NCBI GenBank assembly: GCA_001701115.1
Contig: DAAJ01000097.1
Coordinates: 9,712-18,241, forward strand
DNA: 8,530 bases
Reading direction: 5' to 3'
Origin: Bacteroidales bacterium GP2
Lineage (GTDB): Bacteria > Bacteroidota > Bacteroidia > Bacteroidales > Muribaculaceae
Part shown: piece by piece, positions 1-6,222 of the stretch
How the letters are laid out: each line of letters begins with the position of its first letter
How positions within the stretch are numbered: the stretch's first letter is position 1
Notes under the pieces: generated by a model
The model's database searches: none
The model's input: the letters and a program-made list of their open reading frames with translations, nothing else
Told to the model about the DNA's origin: nothing
Translations under genes and position numbers: made by a program

Positions 1-62
1 GCGGCTGCCGCTCCTATGGCAAGGGCAATCAATGCCGTGATTATGATGTAAACAATTTCCAT
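1..62 (-). CDS. rny: Ribonuclease Y, N-terminal fragment (partial)
   Basis: Only the first 20 codons are present; the gene continues past the left edge. The start codon is the complement of 60-62, and the peptide begins MEIVYIIITALIALAIG, a single hydrophobic helix. RNase Y is a membrane-anchored endoribonuclease that starts mRNA decay. In the family an N-terminal transmembrane helix like this one is followed by a long coiled coil, a KH domain and an HD catalytic domain, none of which can be seen here. The identification rests on this anchor-like N-terminus and on the position directly downstream of zapA, a neighbourhood I recall for Bacteroidales rny. Another membrane-anchored protein cannot be excluded from 20 residues. 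Confidence 0.7.
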   Translation of the reverse strand, partial: MEIVYIIITALIALAIGAAA

Positions 63-84
63 ATTATGGTATATATTTATGGTT

Positions 85-181
85 AAAAAAAATGCGCAAC
101 CTACCCGCAACAGCATAGGCGCTGTTGACGTGCAAATTGTGCAGGATTGACGGTCTGTTTCAAAAAAGTCGTTATAACCGA
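85..181 (-). ncRNA. Candidate structured small RNA (possibly 6S) between zapA and rny
   Basis: The 128-base gap between zapA and rny is rich in secondary structure on the minus strand. A perfect 7-bp stem (108-114 with 121-127, loop of 6) is enclosed by a second stem (97-102 with 143-149, one bulged A). The minus-strand RNA then runs into eight consecutive U (85-92), so its 3' end looks like an intrinsic terminator. A further pairing, 151-155 with 180-184, would close a second domain upstream. In many bacteria 6S RNA lies next to zapA, and I recall the same zapA-rny location for 6S in Bacteroidales. I cannot confirm the diagnostic central bubble, and the space is short for a typical ~180-nt 6S RNA. 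It could simply be the zapA terminator plus the rny leader. The boundaries are approximate. Confidence 0.35.
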
Positions 182-190
182 CCGGTGCCG

Positions 191-499
191 TCAGCTTTCA
201 TTCTTCCCGTTGCTGTCTTTTTCGAGAAGAAGCATATCTATGGTGCGCTCCAACTGGTCGAGCACCTCCTCTGTCCGCTGCGTCTGCTCCCTAAGGGCAA
301 GATAGCTTTTTGTAAACAGGAGGGTTACCATGGCAAGCACTTCAGCCGGTGATTTGGTGCTGAACCTGCTTCTCCAGGAGCTCCATGCGTCGTTAATTCC
401 CTTTGCTGCTTCTCTAAGCAATTTTTCCTCTTCCGGTTTAATGGAGAGGCTCAGGGCAACGTCCGCTATGCGTAGGTTAATGTCAATTTTATCTGTCAT
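191..499 (-). CDS. zapA: Cell division protein ZapA
   Basis: This 102-residue protein matches the ZapA family in length and layout. A short N-terminal beta-rich globular part (about residues 1-45, starting TDKIDINLRIADVALSLSI) is followed by a long C-terminal helix (about 50-95) of the kind ZapA uses for dimer and tetramer formation. ZapA binds polymerised FtsZ at midcell and bundles protofilaments, stabilising the Z-ring. The start lies 4 bases after the stop of the upstream coiled-coil gene, so the two are almost certainly co-transcribed and perhaps translationally coupled. Downstream is the structured gap leading to rny. The extreme C-terminus (KDSNGKNES) is polar and probably disordered. 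I see no missing segment. Confidence 0.9.
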   Translation of the reverse strand: MTDKIDINLRIADVALSLSIKPEEEKLLREAAKGINDAWSSWRSRFSTKSPAEVLAMVTLLFTKSYLALREQTQRTEEVLDQLERTIDMLLLEKDSNGKNES

Positions 500-503
500 T
501 GCA

Positions 504-797
504 TCAATTTCCTATGTCGGCGATGCATCTGTCGATTTCCCGCACTAATTCGGCAAGTATGTCTCTGCTTCTCTCCACATCCTCTGGATTGGGAGCAACC
601 GTGTGGGACAGCTTGAGGTACTGCACCTGGGCGGTGATCTGCTGTATCTCTTTTTTCTGCCTGTCAACGAGCTCTTCAAGCGTAGCAATGCGGGTTTCAT
701 CAGCTTTCCGGGACTCCCTCATCTCAGCGTGCTTCTTAGCAAGAAGCGCGGCTTTGCTTTCGATTCTGTCGAGTCTCTGCTTTAGTGCATCGGACAT
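504..797 (-). CDS. Small coiled-coil protein upstream of zapA (hypothetical)
   Basis: This 97-residue protein has no signal peptide or membrane segment. It is highly charged and heptad-like over about residues 5-62, which predicts one long coiled coil. A short linker (LSHTVAPNPEDVERS) leads to a second helix ending LVREIDRCIADIGN. The stop is 4 bases before zapA, so the two form one unit behind the -7 element at 815-822. Short coiled-coil proteins in this position are, as I recall, conserved in Bacteroidales but uncharacterised. By its partner and build it may work in divisome assembly, for example as a ZapA partner analogous to ZapB. That is inference only, because I recognise no named domain. 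Confidence 0.8.
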   Translation of the reverse strand: MSDALKQRLDRIESKAALLAKKHAEMRESRKADETRIATLEELVDRQKKEIQQITAQVQYLKLSHTVAPNPEDVERSRDILAELVREIDRCIADIGN

Positions 798-814
798 ACT
801 AACTCAAATTTTGA

Positions 815-822
815 CAAAAATA
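815..822 (-). promoter_or_regulatory. Bacteroidetes -7 promoter element for the coiled-coil gene and zapA
   Basis: On the minus strand this reads TATTTTTG, a full match to the TAnnTTTG consensus of the primary sigma factor in Bacteroidetes. It lies 17 bases upstream of the start codon at 797, implying a short leader. No good -33 TTG was found at the expected 19-20 base spacing, so the call is tentative. The rest of the ~100-base gap up to cls (798-896) holds only weak dyads. Confidence 0.45.
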
Positions 823-896
823 GTGATTTAATTTTGAATGGGCGCATTTATGCCGGATGTTTTACAGCATTTTTGCGTCAGTTTTTCGCGAAAAGG

Positions 897-2339
897 TCAA
901 AGAACGGGGCTGAGAAGCCTCAATATGCTCTCGAATGCCTTGTGGAGCCATGGGCGTTGGCGCCATTGCGCTATTTTTACCCTTGTGGAGTGGCGCATGT
1001 CTTCCAGGAACAGTTTTTGCATCTGCGCATTTACCTGGCGCGAGTATATGAACATATTCGCCTCGAAATTGTGCTCGAAGCTGCGGAAGTCAATGTTCGC
1101 ACTGCCGATGGAGCTGAAATCATCGTCTATCACCACTGTTTTGCTATGGAGCATGCCGGCATCGAACATGTATATCTTCACTCCAGCCCTGAGGCATTCA
1201 AATATATAGCTCCGTGAGGCGAAAGTGAGGATTTTAGAGTCACTTTTCCTGGGAATCATCACCCTGACGTCAACCCTGCTGAGCGCGGCGACCTGCAGCG
1301 CTTTGAGGAGGCTTTCGGTGGGAAGGAAGTAGGGTGTCTGGATATATATCCTCTTTTTTGCGTTTCCGATAGCTTTCAGCAGGAGGTAAGCGATGTTGCT
1401 CCATTCGCTTGTGGGTCCGCATGAGAGGAGGTGCATCCCTGCCGTGCCTTTCTGCGTTGCCGGGTCCGGAGTGACCGATTCCTCTATGAGTTCCCTGCCC
1501 ATGAACCTCCAGTCGACCGCAAATGAGAACTGCAGAGCTCCTACCGCGGGACCGGTAATCCTCAGGTGGGTATCGCGCCACACGTCAAACTTGCCTCCGT
1601 CGATATACCTGTCAGCAATGTTCATGCCTCCGATGTATCCGATCTCTCCGTCAATGACCACCAGCTTGCGGTGATTGCGCCAGTTGATTCTTGTTGCAAA
1701 AGGTGGGAATGCCACCCTGAAGAACGGGTATGCCTCTATGCCGGCATCTTTCATGCGCTTGAAGAATTTGTTGCTGACATGGATGCTGCCGATATGGTCG
1801 TATATCACCCTCACTTTCACTCCGGCATGTGCCCTTTCGATGAGCGCGTCACATACTTGTGTGCCGATTTTGTCGTCCTGGATAATGTAGTACTGGAGGT
1901 TGATGTATTTTTTTGCAGATGCAATGTCCTTGAGCAGCGCGTCAAATTTTTCTGCGCCGCTATGGTAGATCTCCACTTCGTTGTTGTTGTGGTACGCGGC
2001 TCCGGTAAGCGAGCGTGCCAGCATTATCTGTTGGCGGTTTTCTTCGCTCAGCCCTTTCAGGTCGGGCTCGGACTCGGCAGGACGTGTTAGCTCACGGAGG
2101 CGGCGGCGGTTGCGCCTCGAAATCATGTGTGTGTTCTTGATGCTGCGCCCGAAGAAGATGTACAATACTATGCCCCCTGCGGGAAACAGCATAAGTACTG
2201 TTATCCATGCAAGGGATTTCACCGGGTTGCGGTTTTCCGACAGTATGATGCCTACAATGCTCAGTATCGTTCCGGTATAGGCTATGAGCAGTGTCCAGTA
2301 AACCCAGGGTGTTTTAAGAAATTCCTCAAACGCTTGCAT
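897..2339 (-). CDS. cls: Cardiolipin synthase (phospholipase D superfamily)
   Basis: The 480-residue length is typical of bacterial Cls. The enzyme condenses phosphatidylglycerol into cardiolipin at the inner membrane. Two N-terminal transmembrane helices (about residues 13-33 and 42-63) form the PLD N-terminal anchor, with the typical ENRNPVKSLAW segment between them. Two HKD catalytic motifs follow: H223-x-K225-xxxx-D230 with GGMN at 237-240, and H398-x-K400-xxxx-D405 with GSAN at 412-415. Both are intact, so the enzyme should be active. The start gives a normal N-terminus. It is transcribed alone: the ribosomal operon terminator lies upstream and a ~100-base gap downstream. I found no convincing promoter. 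The only oddity is a short palindrome, TTTTCGCGAAAA, just after the stop. Confidence 0.95.
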   Translation of the reverse strand: MQAFEEFLKTPWVYWTLLIAYTGTILSIVGIILSENRNPVKSLAWITVLMLFPAGGIVLYIFFGRSIKNTHMISRRNRRRLRELTRPAESEPDLKGLSEENRQQIMLARSLTGAAYHNNNEVEIYHSGAEKFDALLKDIASAKKYINLQYYIIQDDKIGTQVCDALIERAHAGVKVRVIYDHIGSIHVSNKFFKRMKDAGIEAYPFFRVAFPPFATRINWRNHRKLVVIDGEIGYIGGMNIADRYIDGGKFDVWRDTHLRITGPAVGALQFSFAVDWRFMGRELIEESVTPDPATQKGTAGMHLLSCGPTSEWSNIAYLLLKAIGNAKKRIYIQTPYFLPTESLLKALQVAALSRVDVRVMIPRKSDSKILTFASRSYIFECLRAGVKIYMFDAGMLHSKTVVIDDDFSSIGSANIDFRSFEHNFEANMFIYSRQVNAQMQKLFLEDMRHSTRVKIAQWRQRPWLHKAFESILRLLSPVL

Positions 2340-2449
2340 ACATGTAAGTGCGATTCGCGCTGCAAATTAGTGAATCTTCCTGTATTATGCGAATAATTGC
2401 ACACAAAACACTCGCGCGTGCAAGACTCTGCCGTGCTATTATATAAAAG

Positions 2450-2477
2450 CGGAGCACCGGCAAATGCCGATGCTCCG
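2450..2477 (-). terminator. Intrinsic terminator of the rpsF-rpsR-rplI operon
   Basis: An inverted repeat starts 27 bases after the rplI stop. The outer stem CGGAGCA/TGCTCCG (7 bp) and the inner stem CGGC/GCCG are separated by one C/A mismatch, and the loop is small. On the minus strand the hairpin is followed by CTTTTATAT, a short U-rich tract. Position, GC-rich stem and U tract fit a Rho-independent terminator ending the ribosomal protein transcript before cls. The rest of the 2340-2503 gap holds the cls leader, in which I see nothing else definite. Confidence 0.85.
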
Positions 2478-2503
2478 TGGTGATTTATCCTTGTGGATAT
2501 TGC

Positions 2504-2947
2504 TTATTCTGCAACAACTTCAAAGGGTATGTCAACGCTTACGTCCTTGTGGAGCTTGATAACAGCGTTGTACTTGCCAACTTCCTTGACAGGATCTTTG
2601 ATGATGATGAGCTTGCGGTCAACATTGTGTCCGAGCTTTTCAAGTGCTTCTGCAATCTGGATGTTGTTTACAGATCCAAAGATAGTGCCAGTTGAGCTGG
2701 TCTTAGCGCCGATGGTGAGGCTGATTCCTTCGAGTTGTGCTGCGAGTGCTTCAGCGTCCGCTTTGATTTTAGCGAGCTTGTGTGCGCGCTGGCGCTGGTT
2801 TTCGGCGAGAACCTTGAGTGCGCTGGGTGTAGCGATAACAGCTTTTCCCTGAGGGATAAGATAGTTACGACCGTAGCCGTTTTTCACTTCCACCACGTCG
2901 TCCTTATAGCCGAGGGAGGGTATATCTTCCTTAAGAATGATTTTCAT
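2504..2947 (-). CDS. rplI: 50S ribosomal protein L9
   Basis: This 147-residue protein has normal L9 length. L9 binds 23S rRNA near the L1 stalk base and helps keep the reading frame. The N-terminal domain carries the L9 signature ([16 protein letters not shown], then YLIPQGKA, about residues 13-36). A long charged linker helix (about 40-75) and a C-terminal domain (about 76-147, including [19 protein letters not shown]) follow. It is the last gene of rpsF-rpsR-rplI, 32 bases downstream of rpsR, and the terminator at 2450-2477 follows it. Nothing is missing. Confidence 0.98.
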   Translation of the reverse strand: MKIILKEDIPSLGYKDDVVEVKNGYGRNYLIPQGKAVIATPSALKVLAENQRQRAHKLAKIKADAEALAAQLEGISLTIGAKTSSTGTIFGSVNNIQIAEALEKLGHNVDRKLIIIKDPVKEVGKYNAVIKLHKDVSVDIPFEVVAE

Positions 2948-2979
2948 AATTCCTTGCTTTTTAGTTGGTGGTGACTAAA

Positions 2980-3249
2980 TTATTTCATCAGGTCAGTAAC
3001 GTAGGGTAGCAGAGCCAAGTGGCGTGCGCGCTTAACTGCCTGAGCAACACGACGCTGGAATTTCAGCGAAGTTCCAGTGATGCGGCGGGGAAGGATTTTG
3101 CCCTGCTCGTTGAGGAACTTTTTGAGGAATTCAGGATCCTTGTAGTCGATATACTTGATGCCGCTACGTTTGAAACGGCAGTATTTCTTCTTTTTAACGT
3201 CTACCGACAGGGGAGTGAGGTAGCGGATTTCAGACTGAGCTTGTGCCAT
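2980..3249 (-). CDS. rpsR: 30S ribosomal protein S18
   Basis: This 89-residue S18 binds the 30S platform as a heterodimer with S6. The basic N-terminal stretch [20 protein letters not shown] is followed by the conserved core [20 protein letters not shown] (about residues 53-72) and a basic C-terminal helix. There is a single cysteine (C24), so the zinc-binding CxxC version seen in some bacteria is absent. The gene starts 3 bases after the rpsF stop, as expected for the tightly coupled S6-S18 pair. Confidence 0.98.
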   Translation of the reverse strand: MAQAQSEIRYLTPLSVDVKKKKYCRFKRSGIKYIDYKDPEFLKKFLNEQGKILPRRITGTSLKFQRRVAQAVKRARHLALLPYVTDLMK

Positions 3250-3252
3250 GGG

Positions 3253-3636
3253 TTAGTTCTCCTTAGTTTCGGTTTCTACTTCTTCTTTAGTCACGGGTGC
3301 GGCAGCTTTTCCAGCGCGGATGCTGCGGCGTTTCTCTGCATACTGTGCAGCGTACTTGTCAAGACGGAATGTGAGGAAACGGATAACGCGCTCGTCGCGG
3401 CGGAATGCGGTTTCGAGTTTCTTGACGATTGTGGGTTCGCCGTCAAATTCAATGAGAGCGTAGAATCCGGTCGACTTCTTGTCGATAGGATAGGCGAGCT
3501 TGCGCAGGCCCCAAAGCTCCTGGTTTACAATTGTGGCACCGTTGTCGGTGAGCACAGTCGCAAACTTTTCTACCGCTTCCTTCATCTGGGCGTCAGACAA
3601 AACGGGAGTTAAAATGAAAACGGTTTCGTACTTCAT
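3253..3636 (-). CDS. rpsF: 30S ribosomal protein S6
   Basis: S6 partners S18 on the 30S platform. I chose the ATG at 3636, giving 127 residues that begin [20 protein letters not shown], the normal S6 N-terminus. An in-frame ATG 36 bases upstream (3672) would add 12 non-homologous residues inside an AT-rich leader. The S6 ferredoxin-like fold covers about residues 1-97, with conserved [22 protein letters not shown] segments. The tail (about 105-127, alanine/lysine then glutamate-rich) is a low-complexity extension. It heads rpsF-rpsR-rplI, with its promoter about 60 bases upstream. Confidence 0.97.
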   Translation of the reverse strand: MKYETVFILTPVLSDAQMKEAVEKFATVLTDNGATIVNQELWGLRKLAYPIDKKSTGFYALIEFDGEPTIVKKLETAFRRDERVIRFLTFRLDKYAAQYAEKRRSIRAGKAAAPVTKEEVETETKEN

Positions 3637-3696
3637 GTTTTTGTTAATATTATAAGTTTTGGTAATGCACAAAGGGTGTTTTCCCTAAAGCGGGGG

Positions 3697-3704
3697 CAAA
3701 GGTA
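3697..3704 (-). promoter_or_regulatory. Promoter -7 element of the rpsF-rpsR-rplI operon
   Basis: On the minus strand this reads TACCTTTG, a perfect TAnnTTTG match, implying transcription from about position 3690 and a leader of roughly 55 bases. At 19-base spacing the -33 position reads ATG rather than TTG, so that half is imperfect. The leader contains a small AGGG/CCCT hairpin. I looked for the S6:S18 autoregulatory leader motif known from other phyla and could not recognise it with confidence. Confidence 0.75.
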
Positions 3705-3765
3705 CGGATTTTTAGCGAGATATCATAGCGTCATGCATTTTTTTTTGTTGCATTTTGTTTTCGGT

Positions 3766-3791
3766 GCGCACAGATTTCAGGGGCTGTGCGC
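3766..3791 (-). terminator. Hairpin after the 46-codon gene, probable transcript end
   Basis: A perfect 8-bp stem, GCGCACAG with CTGTGCGC, encloses a 10-base loop and begins 13 bases downstream of the small gene's stop on the minus strand. No U tract follows, so it is not a textbook intrinsic terminator. It may mark or protect the 3' end of the ribE transcript just before the rpsF promoter. Stem and position are seen directly; the role is inferred. Confidence 0.45.
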
Positions 3792-3804
3792 TGAATTGTG
3801 GCGC

Positions 3805-3945
3805 TCAGTTAAGGTTGATTATGCGTAGCGGCAGTGCGAGGCGTTTGTCGCTCTTGCAGCAGCGGGCAAACTGTCGCAGGATTATCAGCGTGCTCTCTTT
3901 TGGGCGCGGCTGGTTGTTGTGGGATTGTTGGCTTTCGCGTTTCAT
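3805..3945 (-). CDS. Short conserved-looking hypothetical protein (46 residues)
   Basis: Translating the otherwise empty, unusually GC-rich gap gives an ATG at 3945 (minus strand) and a TGA at 3805-3807. The N-terminal half, MKRESQQSHNNQPRPKEST, is polar and proline-rich. It is followed by LIILRQFARCCKSDKRLALP and the ending LRIINLN. The pattern (polar head, 'S/T-L-x-x-(I/L)-R-Q-F-A-R', basic stretch, 'LP..(I/V)xLN' tail) resembles a class of very short Bacteroidales proteins that I recall but cannot name. It starts 58 bases after the DUF5106/thioredoxin gene stop, so it is probably the last gene of the ribE transcript. No signal peptide is seen. The core may form a basic amphipathic helix. 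Function is unknown. A start codon within a hairpin loop (3922-3967) is unusual. Confidence 0.6.
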   Translation of the reverse strand: MKRESQQSHNNQPRPKESTLIILRQFARCCKSDKRLALPLRIINLN

Positions 3946-3967
3946 CGCTTTTAAAACGCGCCAATCC
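3922..3967 (-). promoter_or_regulatory. Stem-loop enclosing the start codon of the 46-codon gene
   Basis: Two stacked stems, GGATTG (3922-3927) with CAATCC (3962-3967) and CGCGTTT (3936-3942) with AAACGCG (3954-3960), enclose an 11-base loop. On the minus strand that loop ends with the ATG at 3945-3943. About 13-14 base pairs are possible. Such folding could control translation of the small gene or protect the 3' part of the upstream message. Structure by reading; role inferred. Confidence 0.5.
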
Positions 3968-4003
3968 GGGGTTTATTATGCGGTGCCGTCAGATTTTTTT
4001 GCG

Positions 4004-4921
4004 TCAAAGCGCCAGTGCGGTATTAATTATATCCGCAGGATTGCCATTCTTGATAATCACTTTGCCATCCGCGCCAATGAGATATAAGGTGGGGAATGTA
4101 GGCATGGTGTATAGCTCGTCCTCGCTTATTTTCCCGTCCGGGCTTATGCCGTCGGTCCATCCGGCGGGAATCTTCCCCTCTGCTTTCTCAAATTCTTCCA
4201 TGTCGCCGTCCGGATATACCGCTATTATATTAAGGTGTCCCTGCTCGACAGATTTGTTGAGATCCGGGTCGCGGCGCATCTCCTCAACCAGGCGTGAGCA
4301 GTTTTCGCATTCGGGGTCATAGAAAACCAATATCGTGGCTCTTGCGCCTTTGCATTTTTGCAGGAGGGTGGTGGTTGTGCCGTCGCGCAGCATTATTTCA
4401 AAGTCGGTCGCCTGTGTGCCGGGTCGGTTTTTCATCACATCCTCCAGCTGGATTTCGTAGCGCGCCCGAAGGGCTGAATCGATGAAGGGGCTCCCGGTTA
4501 TCGCTTGCAGGAAATACATATATGCGCCTTCGTTTGCCACAGGTGATTCCGGTTCGTAGAGGTATGTGTCTGCTGTCTCTGCAAGCAGGTTGTAGGCGTT
4601 GCGGTTGCTTTCCGCGCGCTTCATGAGTTCTTTTGCGGCGGTTGGGAGCACTGATGATATGTCGGCATGGGGGAACAGGCTTGCATAGTTCGCGAAATTC
4701 TGCTCCATGAATTTCACATTTGTGCTCAATGTGGTATCGGCGAAATCCATATTGTCCCAGAAGTGCGCTATAAGGTAAGCTGCTCTCTCAGGGGCGGATT
4801 TCAGTGTGTCCGGTATTGCGGGTAGCCGGAGCTCTGCAACGGATTCATGACGCGCGGTTTGCGCTGCAGCGTTGCCTATGCCGCAGAGTATTGCGAGGGA
4901 GATGATTAATGTGCGCAACAT
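4004..4921 (-). CDS. Secreted DUF5106 / thioredoxin-like (TlpA-type) protein
   Basis: This 305-residue protein has a Sec signal peptide (MLRTLIISLAILCGIGNAAAQ, cleavage near residue 20), so it acts in the periplasm or cell envelope. No proper lipobox is seen. Residues ~45-160 resemble the Bacteroidales DUF5106 domain (AYLIAHFWDNMDFADTTL and a helical region). Residues ~165-305 form a thioredoxin-like domain with VFYDPECENC, i.e. active-site cysteines C205 and C208, and the cis-proline region MPTFPTLYLIGADGKV (P277). Such proteins are thought to reduce or exchange disulfides in envelope proteins; the partner is unknown. It follows ribE by 7 bases and is probably co-transcribed. The link with riboflavin synthesis is positional only. 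Confidence 0.88.
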   Translation of the reverse strand: MLRTLIISLAILCGIGNAAAQTARHESVAELRLPAIPDTLKSAPERAAYLIAHFWDNMDFADTTLSTNVKFMEQNFANYASLFPHADISSVLPTAAKELMKRAESNRNAYNLLAETADTYLYEPESPVANEGAYMYFLQAITGSPFIDSALRARYEIQLEDVMKNRPGTQATDFEIMLRDGTTTTLLQKCKGARATILVFYDPECENCSRLVEEMRRDPDLNKSVEQGHLNIIAVYPDGDMEEFEKAEGKIPAGWTDGISPDGKISEDELYTMPTFPTLYLIGADGKVIIKNGNPADIINTALAL

Positions 4922-4928
4922 TAAGGTG

Positions 4929-5531
4929 TTATTGTGCTATTATTCTTGCAATGTACTTGCCAAGGATGTCAAATTCAAGGTTCACCACTGTGCCGGGTTG
5001 GATGCGGCAGAAGTTGGTGTGCTCAAAGGTGTATGGGATGATTGCCACGCGGAAGCTTCCCGGTTCGCTGTCGCAAACGGTAAGGCTCACTCCGTTGACA
5101 GTTACGCTCCCTTTTTCCACTGTCACGTATCCTTTGTGTTTCAGCTCCGGGTTTTCTGTGTAGGTGAATTTGAAGTATTTGCTTCCGTCAACCTCTTCAA
5201 CGCTTTCGCACACAGCTGTGGTGTCAACATGTCCCTGCACAATGTGCCCGTCAAGTCGCCCGTCGAGCTTCATGCTGCGCTCAAGGTTCACAAGGTCTCC
5301 CGGTTTGAGGTTGCCGAGGTTTGAGCGGTCGAGGGTTTCTGCTATGGCAGTTACTGTATAGGTGTTGTCGTCATGTAGTCCTACGACTGTGAGGCACACT
5401 CCGTTGTGCGCAACGCTTTGGTCTATTGTGAGCTCGTCGGCAAACGAGCATTTGATTCTGAGGTGGAGGTTGCCCCCGTCCTGGGTAGCCGCAACAACAG
5501 TTGCTGCCTCCTCAACTATTCCTGAAAACAT
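4929..5531 (-). CDS. ribE: Riboflavin synthase, alpha subunit
   Basis: This enzyme dismutates two 6,7-dimethyl-8-ribityllumazine molecules into riboflavin and a pyrimidinedione, the last step of riboflavin synthesis in the cytoplasm. The 200 residues hold two tandem lumazine-binding barrels (about 1-97 and 98-190). The first has MFSGIVEE and SVAHNGVCLTV (C46); the second has GHIVQGHVD and EKGSVTVNGVSLTV, followed by PYTFEHTNF. A short C-terminal helix (ILGKYIARII) is the trimerisation element. The start gives the normal MFSGIVEE beginning. It heads a leftward unit with the DUF5106/thioredoxin gene 7 bases downstream. I see no FMN riboswitch in the 134-base upstream gap, so constitutive expression is likely. 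The gene is also called ribC or ribB in some genomes. Confidence 0.97.
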   Translation of the reverse strand: MFSGIVEEAATVVAATQDGGNLHLRIKCSFADELTIDQSVAHNGVCLTVVGLHDDNTYTVTAIAETLDRSNLGNLKPGDLVNLERSMKLDGRLDGHIVQGHVDTTAVCESVEEVDGSKYFKFTYTENPELKHKGYVTVEKGSVTVNGVSLTVCDSEPGSFRVAIIPYTFEHTNFCRIQPGTVVNLEFDILGKYIARIIAQ

Positions 5532-5594
5532 ACCACAAATTTACTGTAAAATCAGGAAGTTATGAAATTTTGAAATAAAAATTAGCAAAACCAC

Positions 5595-5624
5595 TTGTCT
5601 GTTGTGAAATATATTGTAATTTTG
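5595..5624 (+). promoter_or_regulatory. Promoter of the holin-family gene
   Basis: TTG at 5595-5597 and TAATTTTG at 5617-5624 are separated by exactly 19 bases, matching the Bacteroidetes primary promoter consensus (TTG, 19-21 bases, TAnnTTTG). Transcription should begin near 5631, leaving an AT-rich leader of about 35 bases without a Shine-Dalgarno sequence. It lies in the divergent gap (5532-5665) shared with ribE, and is the best promoter in the window. Confidence 0.8.
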
Positions 5625-5665
5625 CAATCATATAACAATATGAACTTAATCTAATTATTGACACA

Positions 5666-6121
5666 ATGACACACTTAAACGATTTGGCGACATCTGGCGC
5701 CTTTGTTGCTGCTCTTCTTGCAGCGGACTATGCAGGAGTCCTTGCCGCTATTCTTGCTGATTTGCGAAGCGGAATTGCAAAAGCGAAGCGGAATGGTGAG
5801 AAACGAACTTCAAAAGGCTATCGCGCAACTGTGGATAAGGCTGGACGCTATTATCTTACTTTGTTTGCAATGACGGCAATTGACTGTATGATTATCGCTG
5901 CGGCAGTTTTCCTTCGGGCTTTTTCCGGCTGGAACATTCCTCCTTTTCCTCTTTTCACAACAGCCGGGGCTGTAGGGCTTGCGGTAATCGAACTCAAAAG
6001 CATAATGGAAAATACAAGAAGCGGAGATAGCCTTAAGGAAGCCGCTGATTTGTTGAAGTCGTTACTGAAGAATCCTGAAGTGCGCAAAGCTGCGGAGGAT
6101 ATATTAAAAAATATAAAATAA
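5666..6121 (+). CDS. Phage holin family-like small membrane protein
   Basis: This 151-residue protein has three hydrophobic segments: about residues 11-31, 62-84 and 94-111. It also carries features I associate with the phage holin 4 family: D21-Y22-xG24 in the first helix, T48-S49-K50-G51 in the loop, and IELKSIMEN (108-116) in the last helix. The C-terminus (about 120-151) is a charged amphipathic helix rich in K and E. Phage holins make pores that let endolysins reach the cell wall, but no amidase, lysozyme or phage gene is adjacent. It stands alone, with its own promoter, between ribE and rimP. It may be a prophage remnant, or a chromosomal holin-like protein with another role. The family call is from motif reading only. 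Confidence 0.65.
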   Translation: MTHLNDLATSGAFVAALLAADYAGVLAAILADLRSGIAKAKRNGEKRTSKGYRATVDKAGRYYLTLFAMTAIDCMIIAAAVFLRAFSGWNIPPFPLFTTAGAVGLAVIELKSIMENTRSGDSLKEAADLLKSLLKNPEVRKAAEDILKNIK

Positions 6122-6198
6122 TTTAAATTAATTGTTAAAGTTTTCGGTCGCTGTACAGGCGTAGCCTCTTGTCGTCTCCTTGTTGCGAAAAGATTTCG

Positions 6199-6206
6199 TA
6201 TCTTTG
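6199..6206 (+). promoter_or_regulatory. Promoter -7 element of rimP-nusA-infB
   Basis: This reads TATCTTTG, a perfect TAnnTTTG match, implying a start near 6212 and a leader of about 47 bases. The best upstream TTG (6180-6182) is only 16 bases away, shorter than the usual 19-21, so the -33 half is weak. The holin gene ends 77 bases upstream, and no convincing terminator was seen between, so some read-through is possible. Confidence 0.65.
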
Positions 6207-6222
6207 CAATGCAAAAAGTCAC

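Noticed and set aside
883..894. Perfect 12-base palindrome TTTTCGCGAAAA next to the cls stop
   Set aside because: As RNA it allows only four A-U pairs around a tight loop and has no clear U tract; too weak to call a terminator or operator.
1566..2090. A 174-codon plus-strand open frame opposite cls
   Set aside because: It is the shadow of the cardiolipin synthase gene, whose two HKD motifs fix the coding strand and frame.
3019..3612. A 197-codon plus-strand open frame opposite rpsR and rpsF
   Set aside because: It runs antisense across two conserved ribosomal protein genes and their junction; the product has no family resemblance.
3637..3672. Upstream in-frame ATG extending rpsF by 12 codons
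   Set aside because: The added residues fall in an AT-rich leader and do not resemble S6; the family N-terminus begins at MKYET.
5536..5543. A TAAATTTG match to the -7 consensus on the minus strand just before ribE
   Set aside because: It lies only 4 bases from the ribE start, which would make a leaderless message, and no TTG is found at the expected upstream spacing; the AT-rich gap makes chance matches likely.
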